Origin: Candidatus Heimdallarchaeota archaeon
Lineage (GTDB): Archaea; Asgardarchaeota; Heimdallarchaeia; Heimdallarchaeales; Kariarchaeaceae
DNA length: 64,000 nt
NCBI GenBank assembly: GCA_026702845.1
Contig: JADCLS010000006.1
Span: forward strand, 1-64,000
Reading direction: 5' to 3'
Positions 55,844-63,725 of this stretch are shown piece after piece. The translations under genes were made by a program, and so were the position numbers. The notes beneath the pieces were generated by a model. The model saw only the letters and a program-made list of their open reading frames with translations, was not told where the DNA came from and made no database searches. Each line of letters begins with the position of its first letter. Position 1 is the first letter of the stretch.

Positions 55844-56552
55844 TTCAATTTTCACCAATGAAGCAGAGGAGATTTACTCAAAATTTGTTGACGAATTACA
55901 GCAAGAATTAACAAGATCTGATTTATCCAAAACTGAGCGTGAAAACACCATGGAGGATGTGAAGAAACAAATACTGGATCTCTGCGAATTCAAGGAAGAA
56001 ATAATCAGCACTGATACTTTAAGACATGTTCTAAATAAAATTGGATCACCACGTGAGATAATATCTACATTAACAAGAGAGCATGAATTCATCAATGATG
56101 TTGAGGATAATGTGGTGGAGAAACTTATTCCTGATAAACATCTCTTCAAAGCTAGAGAAATTGTTGATTTCCTCTTTTCAATTCAGAAATTTATGAAACT
56201 GATTAAGTTCCCTCTGTTTTTCTCAATGTGGTTGTGGTTTGTTGATAATGATTTTGCGATATTGTATGGGATATTACTCATATTTTATCAGATTTCATTC
56301 ATTCAGTATGTCAAGATACTCTTTGATCTAAACATCGATAAGAAATTAGTCAGAAATATGTATCTGCTGAAAAATGTTAGACCCAAACCAATCATTCTAT
56401 ATCCAACATTTGCTCTCTTGATCATACACCTAGGATTAATTATTTTCGCGAATAGGTTCAATATTTTCCTTCTTCTTCTAGTAGTACCCTTGGTTATAAC
56501 CCTAGGATATTATATCAACATATTCTACTCGAATAAACAATATTATCTATAA
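55836..56552 (+). CDS. HAAS/DUF1700-like membrane protein of the PadR operon
   Basis: The protein has 238 residues. The N-terminal 90 residues match the small helical domain named HAAS or DUF1700 that is often encoded next to PadR regulators: helices with ERENTMEDVKKQILDLCEF and LRHVLNKIGSPREIISTL, the latter being the typical LG-x-P-x-E-I turn. Four membrane helices follow in the C-terminal half (about 125-235). The gene is reached by an eight-base overlap with its neighbour and a GGGGG stretch serves as its ribosome site. In bacteria PadR and DUF1700/HAAS pairs are linked to membrane or envelope stress. The domain link is by motif reading. Confidence 0.78.
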   Translation: MSNSIFTNEAEEIYSKFVDELQQELTRSDLSKTERENTMEDVKKQILDLCEFKEEIISTDTLRHVLNKIGSPREIISTLTREHEFINDVEDNVVEKLIPDKHLFKAREIVDFLFSIQKFMKLIKFPLFFSMWLWFVDNDFAILYGILLIFYQISFIQYVKILFDLNIDKKLVRNMYLLKNVRPKPIILYPTFALLIIHLGLIIFANRFNIFLLLLVVPLVITLGYYINIFYSNKQYYL

Positions 56553-56555
56553 GTA

Positions 56556-57185
56556 TTAACTCTTTCGAGATTTCAAGATATAGAGATAATTGATAAATGA
56601 AAACAAGGCAAGGAGACCAATTATCCAGATTACTGTAAGGCCCGTTCCTTGTTTTCTAAGATCTAAAAATGGATATAAGTAATTCCAAGTTATTGTACCA
56701 TGAACCAAGGCGAAAACTAAATAGATAATGGGATACGTCCACCAGGTGACTACTTGTTTGTATGAGTATGCAGGAGGTATTTTTACAAAATATAAGGTAA
56801 TAAAATATATTGGAATGAGATAATGATCCATAGTATTTGTATAGATAGCAAGCCCCTCAGGTTCATATATTCCTGATAAAACTATTGTATAGACCAAAAA
56901 AGTGATAGTAATTATAGATGTGATAGGACCCTGAAATCGATCGAGCAGGTGTTGTTTTTCTGGGTTATCTCTCCATATCACGTCAGCAATCAACCAAGAA
57001 AGCACCAGCAAGTTGGATTGAATAGTATAATACTTGAAATGATTGAACATCATTATGGTACCTATATGATCTGGATTGGTTATTCCCAGGATCAATGATA
57101 TGAGTTGAGAGATAATACTTAACGTGATTATTATTAGCTTTGAGGCGAAAATTCGATCCTGCCTAGCCTTATCAATAATTTTCAT
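56556..57185 (-). CDS. Pr6Pr/FAR-17a-like six-helix membrane protein
   Basis: The protein has 209 residues with six membrane helices. Family-like phrases are YYTIQSNLLVLSWLIADVI in the second helix area, YTNTMDHYLIPIYF (a conserved His-Tyr pair) and WTYPIIYLVFALVHGTITW then YPFLD. This is the pattern of the Pr6Pr family in bacteria and of the related eukaryotic FAR-17a/AIG1 proteins, some of which are lipid (FAHFA) hydrolases using Thr and His in the membrane. Activity here is unproven. It is convergent to the PadR operon with only three bases between. Confidence 0.72.
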   Translation of the reverse strand: MKIIDKARQDRIFASKLIIITLSIISQLISLILGITNPDHIGTIMMFNHFKYYTIQSNLLVLSWLIADVIWRDNPEKQHLLDRFQGPITSIITITFLVYTIVLSGIYEPEGLAIYTNTMDHYLIPIYFITLYFVKIPPAYSYKQVVTWWTYPIIYLVFALVHGTITWNYLYPFLDLRKQGTGLTVIWIIGLLALFSFINYLYILKSRKS

Positions 57186-57228
57186 ACTCTACTAATATCT
57201 TGGCTAATTTTAAAGGTTATCAGTAATG

Positions 57229-57552
57229 TTAACAATCATCACAAAAACGGATCATGCTATAATGTCGATTAATCTTGTTCCTTTCAAATCCAAGACTTTT
57301 ATACCATCGCTTTAGCTTTCTTTTGTTACCACCAAACATATTGGATGGAGTTAATTCAATGGGAACTCTTTCGGATTCAGCAAATGAGATGATACGTTCC
57401 ATAACAATGGTTCCGATACCCATATTTCGCTTTTCTTCCTCAACCACAATCATGTTGAGTTGGATCGTTCGGTAGCTCCTCTCCACCTGCAATTGAACAG
57501 GAAATTGGCTTTCCAGAGCATTTATATATGATCCCAATGAAACCAATGACAT
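57229..57552 (-). CDS. Small GNAT-family acetyltransferase
   Basis: The protein has 107 residues, short for the family, which usually needs about 140. The acetyl-CoA loop is KRNMGIGTIVMERII and the end WYKSLGF is typical; strand 4 is IQLNMIVVEEE. The N-terminal strands may be missing or the start may be different, although no better start is seen. It probably acetylates a small molecule or a protein amine. It lies upstream of the Pr6Pr-like gene on the same strand, 43 bases apart, and may be co-transcribed with it. Confidence 0.72.
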   Translation of the reverse strand: MSLVSLGSYINALESQFPVQLQVERSYRTIQLNMIVVEEEKRNMGIGTIVMERIISFAESERVPIELTPSNMFGGNKRKLKRWYKSLGFERNKINRHYSMIRFCDDC

Positions 57553-58014
57553 ATTATATTACAGTAGAACATCATGTAACCACATATATAAACAATTGTT
57601 TTCTAAGGTTTGCGGACAATTCTTCTAGCTTATACTCAAAACTAGAAAAAGTATCCATTAGGTATTTTTTCATTGAATCTACAAAAATCAAATCTCAGCC
57701 CTTGAATTACTATTATTTTATTGTTAGGTAATCGGCGCTTAATGACGAAAATAGTGCGAAATTTAACGGCATACGTATTGATGTACTGAAATTCGCAATT
57801 TGGACCATGTCAAACACTATACAATCGTAAGTATATCAAAGAGATTTAATAATTCGATTCTTGAATCAGGTGTTGATTCAAGCTTCAAGTCTTAGATACC
57901 TATACTTGAAGTCGTACTTAGTGATCTCAAAACAAGTAAATCATCAAACAGAAAGCTCAACTTGGTTTGTTACCGCACCACATAAGTAATAAATGAGGAT
58001 ACAATCTAGAATTT
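57553..58014. other. Intergenic region with two successive perfect hairpins
   Basis: About 460 bases without a credible gene. The first hairpin pairs CTTGAATCA (57860-57868) with TGATTCAAG (57874-57882) around a five-base loop. Immediately after, CTTCAAGT (57883-57890) pairs with ACTTGAAG (57904-57911) around 13 bases. Together they may form a folded leader or small RNA upstream of the membrane protein gene at 58015. A promoter-like AGTAATAAATG about 27 bases before 58015 suggests that the hairpins lie upstream of that gene's message and not in it. The left part (57553-57840) holds promoters for the reverse-strand gene and nothing else I can name. Confidence 0.5.
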
Positions 58015-58533
58015 GTGCTCAATCCCCTATTCCTTCTCGTATTTATATTAGCAGTTATCCTTTCCATGACTTTGATGAGTTCATATGAGTTCGGTGTAGG
58101 ATATTTCTGGTACAAAAAAAGAGGATTGCAGGTGCCATGGATCTACAAGAAATTTAAGGATCGTAAGTACAGATCTGTATCAGCAGCAACCAAGCATTAC
58201 TTTTTTGCATGGATAATTGTAGGTAGTGTGAATTTCTTCTTAATGCAGCTGATAATCAAGCTTGAACTTCCATTCATCACAGATACCTTGGTGTCAGTGA
58301 TCTTGGTCACAGCTGCTATGATTTCAATGGAATTCTCAATTGGTCTTTTCTTTTTCAGATTACGGGGTAAAGAGGTTCCTTGGGTATATGTGAAATACTA
58401 TAATAGGAAATTCAGATCAATATCAGGTGTGGATCGTTCCTATCTTACAGGGTGGATTGTTTTGGGTTTTATTCATCATTTTATATTCGAGGGGTTCTTC
58501 TTTATTGCTGATACATTTATTCTGAGAGTGTAA
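58015..58533 (+). CDS. Internally duplicated four-helix membrane protein
   Basis: The protein has 172 residues with a GTG start. It is made of two similar halves: EFGVGYFWYKKRGLQVPWIY then KFKDRKYRSVS and a W-I-x-G helix in the first, and EFSIGLFFFRLRGKEVPWVY then YYNRKFRSIS and a similar helix in the second. Each half has two hydrophobic segments joined by a basic VPWxY loop. The second half is a clear copy of the first, an old tandem duplication. Such inverted or parallel repeats are common in small transporters. I know no family with this signature. Confidence 0.7.
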   Translation: MLNPLFLLVFILAVILSMTLMSSYEFGVGYFWYKKRGLQVPWIYKKFKDRKYRSVSAATKHYFFAWIIVGSVNFFLMQLIIKLELPFITDTLVSVILVTAAMISMEFSIGLFFFRLRGKEVPWVYVKYYNRKFRSISGVDRSYLTGWIVLGFIHHFIFEGFFFIADTFILRV

Positions 58534-58607
58534 AACTACTGTATTGAATTCGTGATTAGACACTTACAGATTATGCAATTTAAATAACTGCACTTCAACA
58601 TCAGCAT

Positions 58608-59744
58608 ATGGGTATCAATCCCTATAGAAATCCATCTATCTCAGGTATTGCTGAGATCTTTGAAACCTATCCACAATTGCAGAATGAATTCTCATCCATG
58701 TGGTATTTCTTTGTTCTTTTTCCAAAACAAGGAGAGGCATTTGGACCTAAACAGTTGATGTTTTCCTTCGCCTCTAAGGTAGGTAGACATTATGGAGTAG
58801 GAGGAAAATGGCAAAAAGGTATGAAACTAATTAATGGTGATCCAAAGGTAAGAAAATTTATGACTACTGCTGTTGGATGGTGTTTTGATGGTGAGAATAT
58901 CCATGAGGATCTTGTTCATCAGGATGTATTAGCCTCAGTATCCAAGGATGGCTGGGTTAGAGGTTGGGTTGAGACGGATGATGGATCTAAATATGGTGGA
59001 GAAATCATTGCTCCTGATTTAAATGAAGAAAAGCTGAATGTACACTTTAATGGGGAAGATGGATATGGTAAATTTCAGGTCTGGGCTGAAGATGATTGGG
59101 AGATGAGTAGACCTTTGAATTTCGATAATGTTACTAAGTTATATAGCTCTTTACTCATTGCATGGAGAAAATTCAGTTTCAAAGGGAAATTTGGGTATAA
59201 TAGTACTGAGGAGCAATTAGAAGGCTATGGGTATTTTCAGAGAGTCTGTGTGAACCTACCCACCATGCCATGGTACTGGCCTATACTCATGTTTCCAGAT
59301 GGATCGATTTTTTCCTCCTTTCAGCCTTATTTTGGTGCTAATTGTTTGAGAGCGAGAGATAGAGTACGACACAGGCTATTCAGGAAGCTTAGAATAAATG
59401 TTGCCAGTTCAGCATATTTTGCAGATAACACTAATAATAGCATTACTACCTTCAAGGAATCGTTTGTACGTGAAAAACCTGGATCTACAGATGAGGATCT
59501 ACGATTTGAAATAGTGTCACGTAATCTGGAAACTGGAGATTATGTTAAAATAGAAACAAAATCTTTGGCAGAAACTGGTTGGGATTTAGAAAAACGATTA
59601 TTTACCATCTTCCAAAATCTTTGGAATTACAATGAACACATCGTTGAAGTCGTACGAATTGAAGGAAGGATAAATGGTCGGATTTTGAATGATGAGGGAA
59701 AAATATTTGGAAATACAGAGTACTGCTGGGGTATGAGCATCTAA
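58608..59744 (+). CDS. Possible lipocalin-like/CrtC-type beta-barrel protein
   Basis: The protein has 378 residues, no signal peptide and no membrane helix. It is rich in aromatic residues and strands throughout. The core GYGYFQRVCVNLPTMPWYWP followed by FPDGSIFSSFQPYFG has the look of the lipocalin-like proteins related to carotenoid 1,2-hydratase, where a Trp/Tyr-rich barrel binds a hydrophobic molecule. An ATTTAAATAACT box lies about 25 bases before the ATG. The quinone-oxidoreductase-like gene downstream (90 bases) may act in the same lipid or quinone chemistry. This is a guess from pattern; the fold needs a structure prediction. Confidence 0.5.
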   Translation: MGINPYRNPSISGIAEIFETYPQLQNEFSSMWYFFVLFPKQGEAFGPKQLMFSFASKVGRHYGVGGKWQKGMKLINGDPKVRKFMTTAVGWCFDGENIHEDLVHQDVLASVSKDGWVRGWVETDDGSKYGGEIIAPDLNEEKLNVHFNGEDGYGKFQVWAEDDWEMSRPLNFDNVTKLYSSLLIAWRKFSFKGKFGYNSTEEQLEGYGYFQRVCVNLPTMPWYWPILMFPDGSIFSSFQPYFGANCLRARDRVRHRLFRKLRINVASSAYFADNTNNSITTFKESFVREKPGSTDEDLRFEIVSRNLETGDYVKIETKSLAETGWDLEKRLFTIFQNLWNYNEHIVEVVRIEGRINGRILNDEGKIFGNTEYCWGMSI

Positions 59745-59833
59745 TCAAAATTTATAGGAAATTAAAATTTGCATATCATAATAGCCTCCCAATTTAGGTT
59801 GTTTTTATTAATACCTCCAAGAGAACTCCAATT

Positions 59834-60847
59834 ATGAAAGCGATAGTATTGACTAAAACAGGTGGACCAAATGTCTTGAAAATCACAGAGGTGGTTCAAC
59901 CAGAACCTGGAGAATATGAAGTACTCATCAAAGTCATATACTCAGGTGTGAATTATGCAGATATACTCACCAGACATGGCCTGTATTCATGGGCACCGAA
60001 AAGACCAAGTATCATGGGACTTGAGGTAGCGGGAGAGGTTATAAAACTTGGATCAAAAGTTAGTAGACATAAAGTAGGAGACAGGGTATTTGCAGGTATG
60101 AGATCCGGGGGCTATGCAGAGTATGCGGTTATTGATGAGCGATTTGCTTTCCATCCGCCTGTATTTTATAACTGGGAAGAAATTATCGCTTTTGGGGGCC
60201 AGTGGATCACTGCATGGTTTGCTTTACATGAGATGGCCAGGGTTCGTCAGGGAGAGATCCTTTTGGTACAGGCAGCAGCAGGGGGTGTGGGTACTGCAGC
60301 AATTCAATTGGCAAAAATTTATGGGATGGAAGTCTACGGTACCTGTTCTCCCCAAAAAAAAGAAGTGATTGAATCTCTTGGTGCTACATACCTATCATAT
60401 GAGACTTTTGACACTGAGTTGAAAGATAGAGGGATTATGATTGATTGTGTATTGGAATCTATTGGTGGTGAAATTTTTTGGAGAAGTTTTGATGCTCTTG
60501 GCCCTCTCGGAAGATTGGTGACCATTGGTGGAACAGGCATCAAGCTCAAAAATAAGTACAATCCTATTGCTGTGATCAAAGCACTCAGAGCCATTCCCAG
60601 AGTGAGACAATCACAGGTGTTACGAAAATCCAAGGCATTCATGGGATTACATGTGGGTTACCTGCTAGATCATGCAGATCGTGTCTTACCTATTTGGAAT
60701 GAAATGATCAATACCATTGAGAAACATAAGTTGAGACCGATATACAGAGAAGACCAGATATTCCCTATGTCAAAGGCCGGAGAGGCACATGAATTTATGA
60801 ATAATCGAAAGAATATTGGAAAAATCATACTTGACCCTAGTAAGTGA
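59834..60847 (+). CDS. NADPH:quinone oxidoreductase-like MDR protein
   Basis: The protein has 337 residues of the medium-chain dehydrogenase/reductase fold. An N-terminal GroES-like domain (VLITK-like start, GVNYADILTRHGLY) is followed by a Rossmann domain with the nucleotide-binding AAAGGVGTAAIQLAK at about 152-166 and SLGATYLSY after it; QWITAWFAL precedes it. The zinc-binding Cys/His residues of alcohol dehydrogenases are absent, which fits the zinc-free quinone-reductase branch (QOR, VAT-1-like). It reduces a quinone or enone with NADPH in that family. Substrate unknown. A TTTTTATTAATACC box 28 bases upstream fits a leaderless start. Confidence 0.9.
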   Translation: MKAIVLTKTGGPNVLKITEVVQPEPGEYEVLIKVIYSGVNYADILTRHGLYSWAPKRPSIMGLEVAGEVIKLGSKVSRHKVGDRVFAGMRSGGYAEYAVIDERFAFHPPVFYNWEEIIAFGGQWITAWFALHEMARVRQGEILLVQAAAGGVGTAAIQLAKIYGMEVYGTCSPQKKEVIESLGATYLSYETFDTELKDRGIMIDCVLESIGGEIFWRSFDALGPLGRLVTIGGTGIKLKNKYNPIAVIKALRAIPRVRQSQVLRKSKAFMGLHVGYLLDHADRVLPIWNEMINTIEKHKLRPIYREDQIFPMSKAGEAHEFMNNRKNIGKIILDPSK

Positions 60848-60874
60848 TTAAACGCCACAAGTCTATTCATCATA

Positions 60875-61831
60875 TTATTTAGTTTTTTGCACTGTATCAA
60901 GAATACGTTCAGTTATTGGTATACCTCCCAACTGTAAAGCTCTGAGAGCGGATCCTAGTGCAGGGTCAAGGATAGCTCTAAAAACTTCAAATTCAGGATG
61001 AATCGTATGAATTTTTTGGGTGAATACTTCACAAAAAACAGACTCATTGCCAAGACTGCCAATAATAGCCAGTTTCTTCTGTTTGATATTAAGATGTGTA
61101 TAGACTGCATAGACCATCAATGCCAACTCATCGGTTGCAGTATCTATGATATGTTTGGCTACAGGATCAGTCGCGAATTTTGTTACATAACGGGCCAGTT
61201 GAGCTGTTTGCGTTCTATCATCATGTAATTCGTCTAATTTTGTAATAAATGTGTTAGCATCAGAAATCCTTAATTCCTGACATACTTCAACCAGCATGGC
61301 TGAAGGTTCAATTCTCCCATCCAATACCTTGGCGACATATTTGAGTAGTTGCCTACCAAGATAATATGAGCTTCCAGGATCACCTTCCTTATATCCATAA
61401 CCTCCAGATCTCCATGTATCCCCTTTTTCATTGATACCAAAGGCAACTGATCCTGTACCTATGATGATTGATATTCCCTCATTGGCCAGTGCCAAACCTC
61501 CATACATGGCAGCGAAGGCATCATTCTCCACATGTATTGAACCAATACAATCACAAATTTTCATCGAGGAGATCAAATTTATCACCTTTTTCTTATCAGT
61601 CTCTGATACTACTCCACCTAAGCCAGCAAAAATTCCAGATAGTTTAGTTGATGTGTTCACACCTGTATTGATTATTGATTGCAGAATATTTTCCCTTGAT
61701 ATATCCAACGATACTGTATCGATGCTAGAAGGCCCAGATTCTCCTGTTCCCATTACATTACCAGTATGATCCACAATTACAGCTCTAGTTTTGGTTCCTC
61801 CACCATCTATTCCAAGATAATACCTACTCAT
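60875..61831 (-). CDS. BadF/BadG-type ATPase, probable N-acetylglucosamine kinase
   Basis: The protein has 318 residues of the ASKHA fold. The phosphate loop is YLGIDGGGTKTRAVIVD at the N-terminus, a second GTGS motif is at about 125-129 (IIGTGSVAFG), and GDPGSSYYLGRQLL follows, as in N-acetylglucosamine kinases of eukaryotes and archaea. The function would be to phosphorylate GlcNAc or another amino sugar. It starts one base after the stop of the phosphomannose-isomerase-like gene upstream on the same strand, so the two form a sugar operon. ROK-type or BadF activase roles are alternatives. Confidence 0.88.
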   Translation of the reverse strand: MSRYYLGIDGGGTKTRAVIVDHTGNVMGTGESGPSSIDTVSLDISRENILQSIINTGVNTSTKLSGIFAGLGGVVSETDKKKVINLISSMKICDCIGSIHVENDAFAAMYGGLALANEGISIIIGTGSVAFGINEKGDTWRSGGYGYKEGDPGSSYYLGRQLLKYVAKVLDGRIEPSAMLVEVCQELRISDANTFITKLDELHDDRTQTAQLARYVTKFATDPVAKHIIDTATDELALMVYAVYTHLNIKQKKLAIIGSLGNESVFCEVFTQKIHTIHPEFEVFRAILDPALGSALRALQLGGIPITERILDTVQKTK

Positions 61832-61832
61832 A

Positions 61833-63581
61833 TTACACCCTCACATAAGCCTTGATCGTTGCAATTTCACTTCCCTCACTGGGACCATGTGGACGAATGG
61901 TATATTCTCCCACATTGGCAGGGATGATGAAGGTCTCTGCATAATGAACAATAAACGGACTAAATTTATTGCTAGGGCTCTCAACTATAGCTTCCTGTCC
62001 CTCGACCAGGTTGAGCATATTAAAGACCCCATCAGTGTCGTGAAATACTCGATTCTTAGACCAATGTCTTCTTGTCTCAATGAATTCTCGTTCATGCAAT
62101 CCAGTTCTTTCCTCACGAATACCTTCATGATCTGATATCACCTCAATTCGATTCACCAATTCTTTCTCAATCCATTGGGCATCTCGATCAAATTGAATAA
62201 CTTTTTCACCGTGATTGATATGTAAAGGTCTTGGAATACCATCTAAGCCCACTCTACCCCAATCCCATAGTTTGAAGGTGAATATGTATGGAGTCGAACT
62301 GATCTCAAGTACCATGGAATTTGCACCAGAACAGTGGATGGTTCCACCGGGTATGAGAAAATGATCGTGTTTTTTAGCTGGGTATGTATTGATGTATTTT
62401 TCATCTGGAAAACTAATTTCTCCAGATTCTGCACGTCTCAGATCTTGTAACAACTCTTTTTTATCAATTCCTTCTTTTACCCCGAGATATACCTTTGCAC
62501 CCTCTCTGGCATCAAGTATGTAGTAACTTTCATCCTGAGTATAATGCATACCAAATGTTTCTTGTATGTATTCAGTAAGTGGATGAACCTGCAGACTAAG
62601 ATTTTGACCTTCCATTGTATCAAGAAAATCAAATCGTATGGGAAATTCTGCACCAAAACGGGCATGTACTTTGTTTCCTAGTAAAGCGATGGGAAACATC
62701 AGTACAAGATCAATCGCAGGGATCTCAATAAATTTCTCACCATAGGCAAGATATATACTGTTCTCCTCAGGAACTCCATCAAAACACCAAGCATAATTTT
62801 CAGCTTGCGGATCCAAGTTACATACATCCTTCATCCACTGACCCCCCCATACTCCTGCATCAAAATAGGGAACCAACCGGAAGGGTTTTTGAGTTAGTTG
62901 TCTCAAACCAGCCTCAAAAGCGTCATAATTAATTAATTTTGGATTATTCTTGATATTGGTATCAAGCAAATAATCCATTTTGCCGAATAATTGTTTTTTC
63001 AAACGATCTGCCAATCTCCATTCAATAAAATACCCTCGTTTGAATTTCCGTATTCTATCTTCATGGGAATTTTCTGTTCTCCAGTTAGGCATTCCCTTGC
63101 GATATCGCTGCTGTATTTCCCATCGTGCTAGATTACAATAAATGAGGAGATCTCCTTCGGTGATTAATGATGCCCCAACACCATAAATGACAATCAACCC
63201 AGATGAATTAGCAATTTGTTGACGCATTAGTTGTATTTTTGATGGATAGAAGAATTCTATAAGTTGATGTACAGATAGTACTCCAAATACCCTATCATCA
63301 GTGATATGCCGTGCTAAAGTATGATGATAATCTTCAGGAGTAAAGGCAGCATCTTCACTACAAAGGATAAGCACGGGATCTAGAGGATCAATCAGATTAA
63401 TTTTGAGCTCTTCATAATTCACACCAGGGTAGGTTTCCAGAATTAGGATCATACGATCAGAAATTTTAGTTTTAATCTGCTGCAGTATATCTGGGTACCC
63501 TTCAATGACTGCATCATCATACCCATCAACAAATGATTTTGGAAAGCGATCGTAACCACTTGTGAAATTAATGTAGCGCAT
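61833..63581 (-). CDS. Type I mannose-6-phosphate isomerase with N-terminal kinase-like domain
   Basis: I place the start at ATG 63581 (MRYINFTSGYDRF) with GGTG a few bases upstream, though a TTG nine codons earlier lies about 25 bases after a TATA box. The product has 582 residues. From about 230 to the end it is a type I phosphomannose isomerase: GVWGGQWM, metal-ligand region LSLQVHP, then DESYYIL and IPGGTIHCSG; the product would interconvert mannose 6-phosphate and fructose 6-phosphate. The first 220 residues are an extra domain with VIYGVGASLI and CNLARWEIQQRYR, similar to the core of nucleoside-kinase-like folds but with no standard GxxGxGK loop. It is followed by the sugar kinase gene after one base. 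Confidence 0.82.
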   Translation of the reverse strand: MRYINFTSGYDRFPKSFVDGYDDAVIEGYPDILQQIKTKISDRMILILETYPGVNYEELKINLIDPLDPVLILCSEDAAFTPEDYHHTLARHITDDRVFGVLSVHQLIEFFYPSKIQLMRQQIANSSGLIVIYGVGASLITEGDLLIYCNLARWEIQQRYRKGMPNWRTENSHEDRIRKFKRGYFIEWRLADRLKKQLFGKMDYLLDTNIKNNPKLINYDAFEAGLRQLTQKPFRLVPYFDAGVWGGQWMKDVCNLDPQAENYAWCFDGVPEENSIYLAYGEKFIEIPAIDLVLMFPIALLGNKVHARFGAEFPIRFDFLDTMEGQNLSLQVHPLTEYIQETFGMHYTQDESYYILDAREGAKVYLGVKEGIDKKELLQDLRRAESGEISFPDEKYINTYPAKKHDHFLIPGGTIHCSGANSMVLEISSTPYIFTFKLWDWGRVGLDGIPRPLHINHGEKVIQFDRDAQWIEKELVNRIEVISDHEGIREERTGLHEREFIETRRHWSKNRVFHDTDGVFNMLNLVEGQEAIVESPSNKFSPFIVHYAETFIIPANVGEYTIRPHGPSEGSEIATIKAYVRV

Positions 63582-63725
63582 ATATACACCGAATTTTCCA
63601 GTATTCAATCCTAGAGATATTTCCTGAAATTATATAATCCTTTATTGAAACATACCAAATTGTCTCAATTATTGCATGAAATAGATCAGTGAATCTTGTT
63701 AATACTAACGAGATCAAGATAATTA

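Noticed and set aside
57528..57731. A 67-codon forward frame in the gap after the small acetyltransferase
   Set aside because: Its product is rich in Tyr, Ile and Lys as expected of random AT-rich DNA, and it overlaps the start and promoter region of the reverse-strand gene.
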